Below are positions 36,027-45,571 of a stretch of DNA of 64,000 bases, piece by piece (position 1 is the stretch's first letter; each line of letters begins with the position of its first letter). Source of the stretch: CADEDH01 sp039029735 (GTDB lineage: Bacteria > Actinomycetota > Acidimicrobiia > Acidimicrobiales > SZUA-35); assembly GCA_039029735.1 (NCBI GenBank), contig JBCCFL010000005.1:1-64000 (forward strand), written 5' to 3'. Made by a program: the position numbers and the translations under genes. The notes beneath the pieces were generated by a model. That model did not search any database. It had not been told where the DNA came from and worked only from the letters and a program-made list of their open reading frames with translations.

Positions 36027-36899
36027 CTACACGGCGCCTGTCATGTCGAGGCCGAAGAGTTCGTTGAACCGGGTGGCGTAGCCCGCGTTGTCGAGCGCTC
36101 CCATCGACACCCAGTCCTCATCGGCCACGCCCGGCTTGCGCTCGGTGAGCTCCGGCCCACCCCAGCCGCAGGTGTAGCGGAGCTTCGGGGGATCGTCGGT
36201 GGCGGCGGCGTACAACACGTCGGCCACCTCGTCGGGATGGCCCGGCGTCTGGAGACCGGTGGCGTAGAAGGCGAACAGCCGGTGATAGTGGTCGTCGTAC
36301 GCGCCACTCGTGTTCGGAGCATCGGTGTTCTTGGCCATGATCGCCGTCTTCACGATGCCGGGCTCGATGATCGCCACCCGGATACCGAACGGGGCGAGTT
36401 CCTGGGCCAGCCCCTCCGACAAGCCCTCGACCGCCCACTTCGATGCGACGTAGGGCGACTGGGCCATCGCCGCGATCACCCCGGCCACCGACGAGATGTT
36501 GATGATGCAGCCGTCGCCCCGTTCGCGCATCTGGGGCAGCACGGCCTGGATGCAGCGGATCGTGCCGTAGAGGTTGACGTCCATCACCTCCTCGTAGCTG
36601 GAGATTGGCGTCTCCTCGGCCACACCGTTGCCGCCGATCCCGGCGTTGTTGATGAGAACATCGATGCCGCCGGCCTCCTCGGTCACCTCGGCAATGGCGG
36701 CGTTCACCGCAGCGGCGTCGGTCACGTCGCATACCACTGGGTGCACGGTCACACCCTTTTCCTCCGCGAGGGCGGCGAGCTTGTCCCCTTTGGCCAGGTC
36801 GCGCATCGACCCGTAGACGGTCCACCCCCGCACGGCCAGGTCCACCGCAGCGGAGCGTCCGATTCCCGAGTTGGCACCAGTGATGAAGGCAACGGTCAT
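36027..36899 (-). CDS. Short-chain dehydrogenase/reductase
   Basis: A 290-residue SDR oxidoreductase. Cofactor motif TGANSGIG (about residues 7-14), NNAG at about 86, catalytic Ser in ISSVAG and YVASK as the Tyr-Lys pair. Followed by EPGIVKTAIM. The classical SDR length and motifs are complete. Cofactor preference (NAD versus NADP) and substrate cannot be read. Start at 36899 gives MTVAFITGANSG; the longer upstream frame is not needed. Divergent from dusB. Confidence 0.9.
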   Translation of the reverse strand: MTVAFITGANSGIGRSAAVDLAVRGWTVYGSMRDLAKGDKLAALAEEKGVTVHPVVCDVTDAAAVNAAIAEVTEEAGGIDVLINNAGIGGNGVAEETPISSYEEVMDVNLYGTIRCIQAVLPQMRERGDGCIINISSVAGVIAAMAQSPYVASKWAVEGLSEGLAQELAPFGIRVAIIEPGIVKTAIMAKNTDAPNTSGAYDDHYHRLFAFYATGLQTPGHPDEVADVLYAAATDDPPKLRYTCGWGGPELTERKPGVADEDWVSMGALDNAGYATRFNELFGLDMTGAV

Positions 36900-36964
36900 G
36901 GGCGCGGACTCTACTGCCCACCGCGGGGTGGGGGCGAGGCGAACTCCCACGGCACACTGAAGGT

Positions 36965-38116
36965 ATGTCCTTGCTCACCGATGCCCCCGTCGGCGCGCCC
37001 CGCACCCTGATGATCGGCCCGCTGGAGGTCGACATGCCCGTGGTGCTGGCGCCGATGGCTGGCGTCACCAACGCCCCGTTCCGCCGGTTGTGTCGTCGGT
37101 TCGGGGCCGGGCTCTATGTGAGCGAGATGATCTCGGCCCGGGCCCTGTGCGAGGGCAGCGACAAAACCGAATTGTTGGCCAGCTTCGCCCCGGACGAAAC
37201 GCCGCGCTCGCTGCAGTTGGCGGCGGTCGATCCGCACTACCTCGGCGAGGCCGTGGCCCGCCTCGTCGGTGAGAACCGGGTGGACCACATCGACCTCAAC
37301 TTCGGGTGCCCCGTGCGGAAGGTGACCCGCCACGGCGGCGGGGGTGCGCTCCCCTACAAGCGCCGGCTCTTCGCCGCCTGCGTCGAGGCGGCGGTGAACG
37401 CCGCAGGCCCCGTGCCGGTCACCGTGAAGATGCGGATCGGCATCGACGACGAGCACCACACCTACCTCGATGCCGGACGCGCCGCTGAAGATCTCGGCGC
37501 TGCCGCGGTGGCCCTGCACGGCCGCACCGTGGCCCAGCTCTACTCCGGTGAGGCCGACTGGTCGGCCATCGGCCGGCTGAAGGAGGCCGTCACCTCGATC
37601 CCGGTGCTCGGCAACGGCGACATCTGGGAGGCCGACGACGCGCTGGCCATGATGGCCCAGACCGGATGCGACGGTGTGGTGATCGGGCGTGGCTGTCTGG
37701 GGCGGCCGTGGCTGTTCGGCCAGCTCGCCGCCGCCTTCCGGGGCGAGCCCGTGCCCGAGCCACCAACCACGGCCCACGTCGTGCCCATGATGACCGAGCA
37801 CGCCGAGCTCCTCGTCGACTGGTTCGGGGCCCACAAGGGCATCCGCGAGTTCCGCAAGCACACCGCCTGGTACCTGAAGGGCTATCCCGTCGGCGGGCGC
37901 CTACGCGGCGCACTTGGCCAGGTTGAGAGCCTCGATCAGCTCGCCGAGCTGCTGTCCGAGGTCCCTGTCGCCCCGCTGCCCGACGAGAACCGTCGGGTGG
38001 CTCGGGGCCACACCCGGGGCCCGCAACAGGTGGCCCTGCCCGACGGGTGGCTCGCCGACCCGTGGGATCACGCGGCCGCCAACCCCGACGGCGACTCTGC
38101 AGCCTCGGGTGGCTGA
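36965..38116 (+). CDS. dusB: tRNA-dihydrouridine synthase (DusB-type)
   Basis: A 383-residue FMN enzyme that reduces uridine to dihydrouridine in tRNA D loops. The FMN-binding barrel begins VVLAPMAGVTNAPFRRL. The catalytic Cys lies in LNFGCPVRKVTRHGGGGAL. The FMN phosphate region is NGDIWEADDALAM then GVVIGRGCLGRPWLF. The C-terminal helical domain includes REFRKHTAWYLKGYP. Everything fits bacterial DusB. The following DDAH gene starts 37 nt after its stop, or overlaps it if a GTG at 38109 is used. Confidence 0.94.
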   Translation: MSLLTDAPVGAPRTLMIGPLEVDMPVVLAPMAGVTNAPFRRLCRRFGAGLYVSEMISARALCEGSDKTELLASFAPDETPRSLQLAAVDPHYLGEAVARLVGENRVDHIDLNFGCPVRKVTRHGGGGALPYKRRLFAACVEAAVNAAGPVPVTVKMRIGIDDEHHTYLDAGRAAEDLGAAAVALHGRTVAQLYSGEADWSAIGRLKEAVTSIPVLGNGDIWEADDALAMMAQTGCDGVVIGRGCLGRPWLFGQLAAAFRGEPVPEPPTTAHVVPMMTEHAELLVDWFGAHKGIREFRKHTAWYLKGYPVGGRLRGALGQVESLDQLAELLSEVPVAPLPDENRRVARGHTRGPQQVALPDGWLADPWDHAAANPDGDSAASGG

Positions 38117-38153
38117 GCCCACACCGCCGCTGTCGTCGACAACGTCGGGCGGG

Positions 38154-38930
38154 ATGGCGCTCGTGCGTCGCCCGGGGCCAAACCTGGCCGACGGCATCGT
38201 GACCCATCAGGCCCGCCAACCGGTGGACGTCGCCCTCGCCCTCGCCCAATGGGAGCAGTACCGGGGCGTGCTCGACCGCAGCGGCTGGCCCACCATCGAG
38301 ATCGAACCGGCCGACGCCTGCCCCGACGCCGTGTTCATCGAGGACACCATGGTGATGCTCGGCCGGCACGCCGTGCTGAGCCGCCCAGGGGCGGCCAGCC
38401 GCACCGGGGAGCTCGCGGGAGCGATGGCCGCGCTCTCCGCCCTCGACGGGATCTCGATCTCGCGGATCGAGGCACCTGGCACCCTCGACGGTGGGGACGT
38501 GCTGATGGTGGGCGCCACCGTGTACGTGGGCCGGTCGGGTCGTACCAACGACGCCGGCATCGCCCAGCTCGCGACGCTCGCCGAACCCCTGGGCTATGAC
38601 GTGCGGCCGGTACCGGTCACCTCGGTGCTGCACCTGAAGTCGGCCGTCACCGCGCTTCCCGACGGCACGATCGTCGGCTACCACCCCGTGGTCGACGCCC
38701 CCGATGCCTTTTCTCCCTACCGGGCGATGCCCACCGAGGGCGGCGCCCACGTGGTGGTGCTCGCACCGGACCACGTGCTGATGGCAACCAGCTCGGGCCC
38801 GGCCATCGATCTCGTGGAACAAACCGGCGTTCGCGTGAGCGCGGTCGACATCAGCGAGTTCGAGAAGCTCGACGGCTGCGTGACCTGCCTGTCGGTGCTG
38901 GTTCCCCCCGCCGCGGCGCCGACCGACTGA
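38154..38930 (+). CDS. ddaH: Dimethylarginine dimethylaminohydrolase-like amidinotransferase
   Basis: A 258-residue pentein-fold hydrolase. It begins MALVRRPGPNLADGIVTHQ. It includes the PDAVFIEDTMVML region, GTLDGGDVL, the catalytic His in HLKSAVTALP and the nucleophile Cys near the C-terminus in LDGCVTCLSVLV. Predicted to hydrolyse methylated arginines (or related guanidines) to citrulline and a methylamine. The ATG at 38154 is preferred because it matches the usual start of family members; a GTG at 38109 that overlaps dusB is possible. Confidence 0.87.
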   Translation: MALVRRPGPNLADGIVTHQARQPVDVALALAQWEQYRGVLDRSGWPTIEIEPADACPDAVFIEDTMVMLGRHAVLSRPGAASRTGELAGAMAALSALDGISISRIEAPGTLDGGDVLMVGATVYVGRSGRTNDAGIAQLATLAEPLGYDVRPVPVTSVLHLKSAVTALPDGTIVGYHPVVDAPDAFSPYRAMPTEGGAHVVVLAPDHVLMATSSGPAIDLVEQTGVRVSAVDISEFEKLDGCVTCLSVLVPPAAAPTD

Positions 38931-38946
38931 GCGGGCTCAAGCTCAG
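38927..38946. terminator. Bidirectional hairpin between DDAH and nuoN
   Basis: CTGAGC (38927-38932) pairs with GCTCAG (38941-38946), loop 8 nt, spanning both convergent stop codons. Confidence 0.45.
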
Positions 38947-40565
38947 GACCCGAGCCGGAACGCGTCGAGCGATTCTGCGGCGTCGGTGAGCACGTCGCCC
39001 CCGAGGTCGGGCACGAGCCCGAACAGGATCGTGACGAACGCCGCCAGCGACACGGCCATGACGGCCGACAGCGCCGGGTTCAGCCGCGGCAGCGGCTCCT
39101 CGGTGTCGGCCTCGTCGCCTTCCTCACCGGCCTCGGCCGAGGCGGTGCCTGGCAGGTCGACGAGGAACATCGACACCACGATGCGCAGGTACAACACGGC
39201 GCTGACCACCGCCGTGAGCATGGCGATCGCGGCGAGGGTGTACGTGGCGGCGGTGTCCTCGGAGGCCACGGCGGCAATCACCCTGAACTTGGCAATGAAG
39301 CCCGACGTGAACGGCACGCCGGCCTGGCTGAACAGCAACGCCGCCATCATCAGAGCCAGCAGCGGCTGACGCTTGGACAGGCCGCGGTAGTCGTCGAGAT
39401 CGTGGTTGCCGTCGCCCCGGCCGCCCACCACGGTGACCACCCCGAACGTGCCGGCCACCATCACCGTGTAGGTGAAGAGGTAGAACAGGAACGCCTCGCC
39501 ACCGAGAATGCCGCCCGACCCGTCGGGCGACGCGGCGGCGTACACGGCCACGAGGATGAACCCGGCGTGGGTGATCGATGAGTAGGCCAGCATCCGCTTC
39601 ACGTTGCGCTGGGCCAGGGCCAGGAGTGACCCGATGATCAGCGTGATGATGGCGAGGCCGAAGATGATCGGGCGCCAATCTGCGAAGTAGGGGCCGAAGC
39701 CAACCCAGAAGACCCGCACCATGCCGGCGAAGCCGGCCACCTTGATACCCGAGGCCATGAAGGCGACCACAGGTGTTGGCGAGCCCTGGTACACGTCGGG
39801 GGTCCAGAAGTGGAACGGCGCCGCCGACACCTTGAAGGCAAAGCCCACCAGCAGGAACGCCATGCCGACGAGGATCATCGACGACTCGCTCCCTGCGCTG
39901 ATCCCCAACTCGTTCGGCACCAGGCCAGCGATGGCGATGGTCTGGAGCGAGGTGGAGCCCGTGGCGCCGTAGACCAGGGCGATGCCATAGAGCAATACGG
40001 CCGACGCCAGGGCGCCCAGCAGGAAGTACTTGAAGCCGGCCTCCTGCGAGTCGAGGCGCCGCAGGTGCAGGGCCGCCATCACGTAGGCGGCGATCGACAA
40101 CACCTCGAGCCCGATGAAGGTGACGATGAGATCCTCGGCGGAGGCGAGCAGCACGCCGCCAGCGGCCGACATGAGCAACAGCACGTACCACTCGGGGCCG
40201 TCGAGGTTCTCACGACGGAGGTAGTCGTCGAGCAGCATCGACGCGAAGAACACGGCGATGCAGATCACCAGGGTGACGAACACGGTGAAGCCGTCGACAC
40301 CGATGGCGTTGCCCACCACGAGCTGGGGCCCTTCGACGCCGTTCACCCGATCCCAGATGTTGAACAGGGTGGCGGCGGCGATCGCGGCCGTGACGGCGGT
40401 GAACGACGCCGGGAAGCCGTTGCCGCGCAAGCGAGGCACCACGGACGTGATGGTGATGAGCAGGACACCGCCGAGTGAGAGCACCACGAAGGGCCAGATC
40501 AGCGACCAGGCGATCTCCGGGGTGGGAGTCGGGGTGACGGGGACCTGCGCCAGTGACGGGATCAT
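38943..40565 (-). CDS. nuoN: NADH-quinone oxidoreductase subunit N
   Basis: A 540-residue antiporter-like membrane subunit with about 14 hydrophobic helices. The conserved quinone/proton channel segments include the FKVSAAPFHFWTPDVYQG motif (TM8 Lys region) and RNVKRMLAYSSITHAGF. Last gene of the nuo operon. Its ATG overlaps the nuoM stop by four bases. The C-terminus has a short acidic loop (about 478-500) before a final helix. It forms part of the proton-pumping arm of Complex I. Confidence 0.95.
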   Translation of the reverse strand: MIPSLAQVPVTPTPTPEIAWSLIWPFVVLSLGGVLLITITSVVPRLRGNGFPASFTAVTAAIAAATLFNIWDRVNGVEGPQLVVGNAIGVDGFTVFVTLVICIAVFFASMLLDDYLRRENLDGPEWYVLLLMSAAGGVLLASAEDLIVTFIGLEVLSIAAYVMAALHLRRLDSQEAGFKYFLLGALASAVLLYGIALVYGATGSTSLQTIAIAGLVPNELGISAGSESSMILVGMAFLLVGFAFKVSAAPFHFWTPDVYQGSPTPVVAFMASGIKVAGFAGMVRVFWVGFGPYFADWRPIIFGLAIITLIIGSLLALAQRNVKRMLAYSSITHAGFILVAVYAAASPDGSGGILGGEAFLFYLFTYTVMVAGTFGVVTVVGGRGDGNHDLDDYRGLSKRQPLLALMMAALLFSQAGVPFTSGFIAKFRVIAAVASEDTAATYTLAAIAMLTAVVSAVLYLRIVVSMFLVDLPGTASAEAGEEGDEADTEEPLPRLNPALSAVMAVSLAAFVTILFGLVPDLGGDVLTDAAESLDAFRLGS

Positions 40566-42193
40566 TCCTCGCCCTCCTTCGCACCCTCGTGAGCTTCTTC
40601 AGCCGTGGAGATCAGTTCCTCGGTGCCCCGTCGTTCCACCGGCGCCGGCTCCTGCTCCGAGAAGTCCTCGGCATGGGCCTCCACGTGGCTGACCAGTTCG
40701 TCGACCGCGGGGGCGATCCGATCGAGCACCGGCTTCGGGTAGACACCGAGACCAACGATCAGCACCAGCAGTGGCAGGATGCCCATGAACTCGCTGAGCC
40801 GCAGATCGGCCATGTCGGCGTTCTCACCCTCGGCGGGCCCGTGGAAGCTGCGCTGGTAGGCCCAGAGCAGGTAGAGCGCGGCGAGGATCACACCGGCGGT
40901 GGCCACCACCGCCCACCAGCGGGCGCTGGAGAACGCGCCGAGCAAGATCAGGAACTCACCGACGAACCCGTTCAGGCCGGGCAGCCCGATGCTCGACAGC
41001 ATCACGAGGGTGAACACGCCGGCCATGACCGGGGCGGCCTTCTGGAGACCGCCGAGCGCCGAGATCTGCCGGGTGTGGCGCCGCTCGTACACCCACCCCA
41101 CGAGGATGAACAGGGCGCCGGTGGAGATGCCGTGGTTCACCATCTGGAGCACGGCCCCTTCGAGACCCTGGCTGTTGAGGGCGAAGATGCCGAGCACGAT
41201 GAAGCCCATGTGTGCCACCGACGAGTACGCGACGAGGCGCTTGAGGTCACGCTGCATCGTGGCGGCAGCCGCCCCGTAGATGATGCCGATCACGCCGAGG
41301 GTCATCAGCACGAGGCCGTACTGATCGACGACGGCCGGGAACAGGTACACACCGAAGCGGATCAGGCCGTAGGTGCCGAGCTTCAACATCACGCCGGCCA
41401 GGATCACCGAGCCGGCCGTTGGGGCCTCGGTGTGGGCGTCGGGCAACCAGGTGTGCACCGGGAACACGGGCACCTTCACGGCGAAGGCGATGGCGAAGGT
41501 GATGAACACCAGGAGGGCGGCCGTGTCGGACAGGGCCTGGGCCTCGGCCAGCGCCGTCACGTCGAACGTGGGGCCGCCAGTGGCGGCGGCCGACAGGAAC
41601 ACCACGCTCACGATGCCGACGAGCATGAGGGCCGACGCGGCCATCGTGTACAGGAAGAACTTCATCGCCGCCTGTACCCGGTTGCCGTGCCCCCAGCCGC
41701 CGATGAGGAAGTACATCGGGACGAGTACCACCTCGAAGAAGAGGAAGAACAACAGCAGGTCGAGGGCCAAGAAGGCGCCCATCGAACCGGCCATGAGCAG
41801 CATCAGCCAGGCGTAGTAGGGCTTGGCGTCGTGGTGGGGTTCGGTGGTGAGGATCGCGATCGGGAACAGCAGGCCGGTCAGCACCACGAGGAACAGCGAG
41901 ATGCCGTCCACGGCCAGGAACCAGCTGAGCCCCAGGCTCGGGATCCAGTCCTGCTGGGTGACGAACTGCAGGCCCGGGTCGTCGATGTCGAACTGGGCCA
42001 GCACGTAGAGCGAGAACGCGCCGGTGATGGTCGAGCCAGTGAGGGCCGCCACCTTGAGATAGTCGGCCCGGCGCCCGGGCAGGAAGGCGATCGCCACGGC
42101 CGTGAGCACCGGCACCAGGATGAGGGCGGGCAGGATGGCGAACGACGGTGACGCAGCGGCCTCGTCAACCGCCAGGAGGGCGAGCGGGCTCAT
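40562..42193 (-). CDS. nuoM: NADH-quinone oxidoreductase subunit M
   Basis: A 543-residue antiporter-like subunit with about 14 membrane helices. Key motifs: FFEVVLVPMYFLIGGWG (TM5 Glu), FAVKVPVFPVHTWLPDAH (TM7-8 Lys region), and MQRDLKRLVAYSSVAHMGF. The frame stays open for 550 codons upstream as an antisense-free shadow of nuoL, but the ATG at 42193 overlaps the nuoL stop and begins the membrane protein (MSPLALLAVDE). The C-terminus has a Glu-rich tail of about 45 residues (from DELVSHVEAHAED on) not usual for NuoM. Confidence 0.95.
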   Translation of the reverse strand: MSPLALLAVDEAAASPSFAILPALILVPVLTAVAIAFLPGRRADYLKVAALTGSTITGAFSLYVLAQFDIDDPGLQFVTQQDWIPSLGLSWFLAVDGISLFLVVLTGLLFPIAILTTEPHHDAKPYYAWLMLLMAGSMGAFLALDLLLFFLFFEVVLVPMYFLIGGWGHGNRVQAAMKFFLYTMAASALMLVGIVSVVFLSAAATGGPTFDVTALAEAQALSDTAALLVFITFAIAFAVKVPVFPVHTWLPDAHTEAPTAGSVILAGVMLKLGTYGLIRFGVYLFPAVVDQYGLVLMTLGVIGIIYGAAAATMQRDLKRLVAYSSVAHMGFIVLGIFALNSQGLEGAVLQMVNHGISTGALFILVGWVYERRHTRQISALGGLQKAAPVMAGVFTLVMLSSIGLPGLNGFVGEFLILLGAFSSARWWAVVATAGVILAALYLLWAYQRSFHGPAEGENADMADLRLSEFMGILPLLVLIVGLGVYPKPVLDRIAPAVDELVSHVEAHAEDFSEQEPAPVERRGTEELISTAEEAHEGAKEGEE

Positions 42194-44562
42194 GCGTACA
42201 ACCTCCCGAGGAACCACACCATCACGAACAACGTGCCGACGGATATGCCGAGGGCGTAGCTGCGGACGAAGCCGGGCTGGGTCACCCGCAGCGTGCGCCC
42301 GATGGACGAGAGCCCACCGGCGGTGCCGCGAACTGCGCCGTCCACGATCGTGCGGTCGAACCAGGCGATGCCGTCGAACAGGCGCCGGCCGGGCCCGCCC
42401 ATGAAGCTGGCGTAGCTGTCGTCCACGTACCAGGCCTGGCGCAGTGGCTCGGCCTCGATGCGAGACGGGTCGAACCGGCCTCGCAGGTAGACGGCGAACG
42501 AGGCCACGATGGCCACAGCGCCGACGAGGATGGCAATGATCGCCAGGAGCCACTTGGTGGCGGCCGAGGCCGTGACCTTGGCCTCGTTGCCAAACAACGA
42601 CGGCTCGAGCCAGTGCTCCAGGAAGTGCAGTTCTTTGGTGAACGGCAGGTTGAGCGCCCCAGCCACGATCGCCAGGCCGGCGAGGACGACCAGCGGGGTG
42701 GTCATCGTCCACGGCGACTCGTGCGGGTGATACTCGCGCCGGTGGGCGTAGCTCTCGGGGAGGTACTCCTCCAGGCCCTCGATCTCGGGCTTGGGCGTCT
42801 GGGCGGTGACGAACTCCGACGGGGCCGCCACCTCGGCTGCGCTCACCCGGTCGACGGCCACGATGGCGACGGCCCGGGCCTCCTCGGCTTCGCGAACGCC
42901 GTCGTTGGCCGCACTCACACCATCGGTGGCCTTGGCCAGCGCCGTCTCGGCTTTCGGGACGGCCTTCTCGGCCTTGTCGAGCGCCTTCACGAGCTTGTCG
43001 TGGCCATCGGCGCCCTCCGATGACGCTGCGACAGCGGCGGTGGCGTCGACCAGCGACTCCTGGGCCTTGGTGAGCGCGTCCTGGCGCTTGGTGACGTCGG
43101 CCTCGGCCTTCTCGACCGCTGCCATCGCCGAGGCGTGAGCCTCCTCGGCGGCCCCGATGCCCTCGCGGGCCTCGTCGAGGCGAGCGGCCCGTGCGCTCTC
43201 GATCTCCTCGGGAGTGGGATCGAAGAAGCGGGTGCGGCCGAGGAAGGTGAGGATCACCTGGCGGGTCATGTAGAAGGCGGTGAGCAGCGCCGTGATCAGG
43301 CCGACGGCCCACAGCGCCGGGCCGCCGAGCCCGTCGGCGTTCCAGGCGAGAAGGAGCACCTCGTCCTTCGACCAGAAGCCACTGAAGGGAGGCACACCGG
43401 CAATGGCGAGCCACCCGATCACGAACGTCATCGCCGTGATCGGCATGAACCGGGCCACGCCGCCCATGCGGCGCATGTCCTGCTCCTCGTGGAGGCCGTG
43501 GATCACCGAGCCCGAGCCGAGGAAGAGCAGCGCCTTGAAGAATGCGTGGGTGATCATGTGGAAGATCGCCGGCACATAGCCCCCGACACCGACGGCGAGC
43601 ACCATGTAGCCGAGCTGCGACACCGTGGAGTAGGCCAGCACCTTCTTGATGTCGTTCTGGGCCACGGCGGCCGTGGCGGCGAACAGCGCCGTGAGTGCAC
43701 CGAGCCAGGCGATCAGCCCGAGGCTCCACACCTCGGCTTCGGCCAACACGGGGTTGAGGCGGGTGAGGAGAAAGACGCCCGAGGTCACCATCGTGGCGGC
43801 GTGGATGAGCGCCGAGACCGGCGTTGGACCGGCCATGGCGTCGGGCAGCCACACGAACAGCGGGATCTGGGCCGACTTGCCGGTGGCGGCCAACAGGAAT
43901 AGCACCACGATCAGGGTGGCGGAGAAGGTGCTCAGCTCACCGGCTCGGGTGAGGATGTCGGCGTAGTTGATCGAGCCGAGTTCCACGAACACGAGGAACG
44001 CGGCCAGCATGAAGCCGAAGTCGCCCACCCGGTTGGTGACGAACGCCTTCTTGCCCGCGGTGGCGTTGGCCGGATCGGTGAACCAGAACGAGATGAGGAA
44101 ATACGAGCAGGCGCCAACGCCCTCCCACCCGAGGAAGGTGAGGAGCAGGTTGTCGCCGAGCACCAACACCAGCATCGAGGCCACGAACAGGTTCAGGTAG
44201 ACGAAGAAGGTTGAGAACTTCTCGTCACCGTGCATGTAGCCGATGGAGTAGAGGTGGATCAGGGTTCCGACGCCCGTGATGAACAGGCACATCGTGATCG
44301 ACAGTGGGTCGATCAAGAGCCCAGCGTCGACGGTGAACGAACCCGACGACACCCAGGTGAAGAGGGTGACGATGTGGAAGCGCTCGTCGGTGGCCTCACC
44401 CTGGAGGGCGAAGAACACCCCCACCGTCGACAGGAACGAGCCGAGACTGGCGAAGGTGGCCACCCAACCGGCGATCGGTTCGCCCATGCGGCGACCGAAC
44501 ACCAGCAGAACGGCGAAGCCCAGGAGCGGGAATGCGGGGATGAGCCAAGCTGCGTCTAGCAC
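42190..44562 (-). CDS. nuoL: NADH-quinone oxidoreductase subunit L with a coiled-coil insertion
   Basis: A 790-residue antiporter-like subunit; usual length is about 610-660. Residues 1-445 show normal NuoL helices, with ASMLVLVLGDNLLLTFLGWE, GKSAQIPLFVWLPDAMAGPT and NDIKKVLAYSTVSQLGYM. Between LTFLGRTRFFDPTPEE (about 438-453) and ESPWTMTTPLVVLAG (about 615-629) lies a roughly 160-residue charged insertion. About 130 residues of it (453-580) are heptad-like Ala/Glu/Lys/Asp sequence, and the rest is a normal inter-helix loop. The last helices then resume. The insertion faces one membrane side between two late helices; its purpose is unknown. Confidence 0.94.
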   Translation of the reverse strand: MLDAAWLIPAFPLLGFAVLLVFGRRMGEPIAGWVATFASLGSFLSTVGVFFALQGEATDERFHIVTLFTWVSSGSFTVDAGLLIDPLSITMCLFITGVGTLIHLYSIGYMHGDEKFSTFFVYLNLFVASMLVLVLGDNLLLTFLGWEGVGACSYFLISFWFTDPANATAGKKAFVTNRVGDFGFMLAAFLVFVELGSINYADILTRAGELSTFSATLIVVLFLLAATGKSAQIPLFVWLPDAMAGPTPVSALIHAATMVTSGVFLLTRLNPVLAEAEVWSLGLIAWLGALTALFAATAAVAQNDIKKVLAYSTVSQLGYMVLAVGVGGYVPAIFHMITHAFFKALLFLGSGSVIHGLHEEQDMRRMGGVARFMPITAMTFVIGWLAIAGVPPFSGFWSKDEVLLLAWNADGLGGPALWAVGLITALLTAFYMTRQVILTFLGRTRFFDPTPEEIESARAARLDEAREGIGAAEEAHASAMAAVEKAEADVTKRQDALTKAQESLVDATAAVAASSEGADGHDKLVKALDKAEKAVPKAETALAKATDGVSAANDGVREAEEARAVAIVAVDRVSAAEVAAPSEFVTAQTPKPEIEGLEEYLPESYAHRREYHPHESPWTMTTPLVVLAGLAIVAGALNLPFTKELHFLEHWLEPSLFGNEAKVTASAATKWLLAIIAILVGAVAIVASFAVYLRGRFDPSRIEAEPLRQAWYVDDSYASFMGGPGRRLFDGIAWFDRTIVDGAVRGTAGGLSSIGRTLRVTQPGFVRSYALGISVGTLFVMVWFLGRLYA

Positions 44563-44565
44563 CGG

Positions 44566-44886
44566 TCAGCCTCTCAGGGTCGTGAGGTCGTCGGCGGTCA
44601 TGTCGGGGCGACGGCGGAGGACGGCCACCACGATCGACAGGCCAACCACCACCTCCGCGGCGGCCACGACCAACACGAAGAACACGGCGGTCTGGCCGGC
44701 GAGATCGTCCAACGCGGTGGAGAAGGTCACGAACGTGATGTTGACGGCGTTGAGCATCAGCTCAACGCACATGAACATCACCAGCGGGTTGCGGCGGGTG
44801 AGCAGACCCCCGAGCCCGATCGTGAACAACGCAGCGCTCAGAATCAGGTACCACGCGTCGATGTCGCCCAGATCAATCGCTTCCAC
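44566..44886 (-). CDS. nuoK: NADH-quinone oxidoreductase subunit K
   Basis: A 106-residue protein with three membrane helices. The conserved Glu of TM2 lies in VMFMCVELMLNAVNITFV and that of TM3 in AAAEVVVGLSIVVAV. These buried glutamates form part of the proton path. Length and position between nuoJ and nuoL are as expected; its stop is 3 nt from the nuoL start. Confidence 0.95.
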   Translation of the reverse strand: MEAIDLGDIDAWYLILSAALFTIGLGGLLTRRNPLVMFMCVELMLNAVNITFVTFSTALDDLAGQTAVFFVLVVAAAEVVVGLSIVVAVLRRRPDMTADDLTTLRG

Positions 44887-44983
44887 GGCTCGCTACCTCC
44901 CCCGTCCTCGTCGTCATGTGCCCTACTTCTCCCGGCGATGTCCGTACCAGGCGTGCGGTTCTCGCCACACGCCGAAGGTGACG

Positions 44984-45571
44984 TTATCGGGCCGCCTGGC
45001 CCGGCTCGTCGACCACGAGGTCTTCGGCCCCGCGATTGCGGACGAGGACCACGGCGCCCACCGTGGCGATCGTCAACAACAAGGCCGTGGCCTCGAAGGC
45101 CAGTACGTTTCGCGTGAACAGATCATCGGCGAGCTGGTTTACATCCGGCTCGTCGTCGTTGATCGGCTGGGTGATCGCCCGTTGGCCCGTGAGGGCCACA
45201 TCCCCGGCCTCGTCGGTGGTCCCGCCCGAGAGGAACAAGCCCCCGAGCACGAACAGCCCGATCAGGCCTGCGACGGCGACTCCCGCCGCTCGCTGACCAA
45301 CCAGAGGCTCGACCGACAAGTTCTCAGCCCGGTCCACCCCGAGCAACATGATCACGAAGAGGAACAGCACCACCACGGCGCCGGCGTAGACCACCACCTG
45401 CACGAAGGCGAGGAAGTGGGCCTCCTTGATCACGAACAACACGGCCACCCCGAACAGCGAGGCCACGAGAGACAGCGCCGCCCGCACCGGGTTGTTGTTG
45501 GTGACCACACCAAGGGCGCCGCCCAACACGATCACGGCGGCGACGATGAACACGAGGGTGTCGACAATCAT
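44984..45571 (-). CDS. nuoJ: NADH-quinone oxidoreductase subunit J
   Basis: A 195-residue membrane protein with five helices. Segments FLAFVQVVVYAGAVVVLFLF and LLTIATVGAVVLVRNRG are typical of NuoJ. The first overlaps the pi-bulge helix that couples quinone reduction to pumping. Its start shares one base with the nuoI stop. A 97-nt spacer to nuoK follows. Confidence 0.94.
   Translation of the reverse strand: MIVDTLVFIVAAVIVLGGALGVVTNNNPVRAALSLVASLFGVAVLFVIKEAHFLAFVQVVVYAGAVVVLFLFVIMLLGVDRAENLSVEPLVGQRAAGVAVAGLIGLFVLGGLFLSGGTTDEAGDVALTGQRAITQPINDDEPDVNQLADDLFTRNVLAFEATALLLTIATVGAVVLVRNRGAEDLVVDEPGQAAR

Noticed and set aside
40553..42151. A 532-codon frame antisense to nuoM
   Set aside because: Composition (Glu/His/Gln/Gly runs) is the mirror of a membrane gene, with no family or start signal.
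40562..43852. A 1096-codon open frame covering nuoM and part of nuoL
   Set aside because: The upstream half is an Arg/Gly-rich shadow of nuoL; nuoM has a clear overlapping ATG at 42193.
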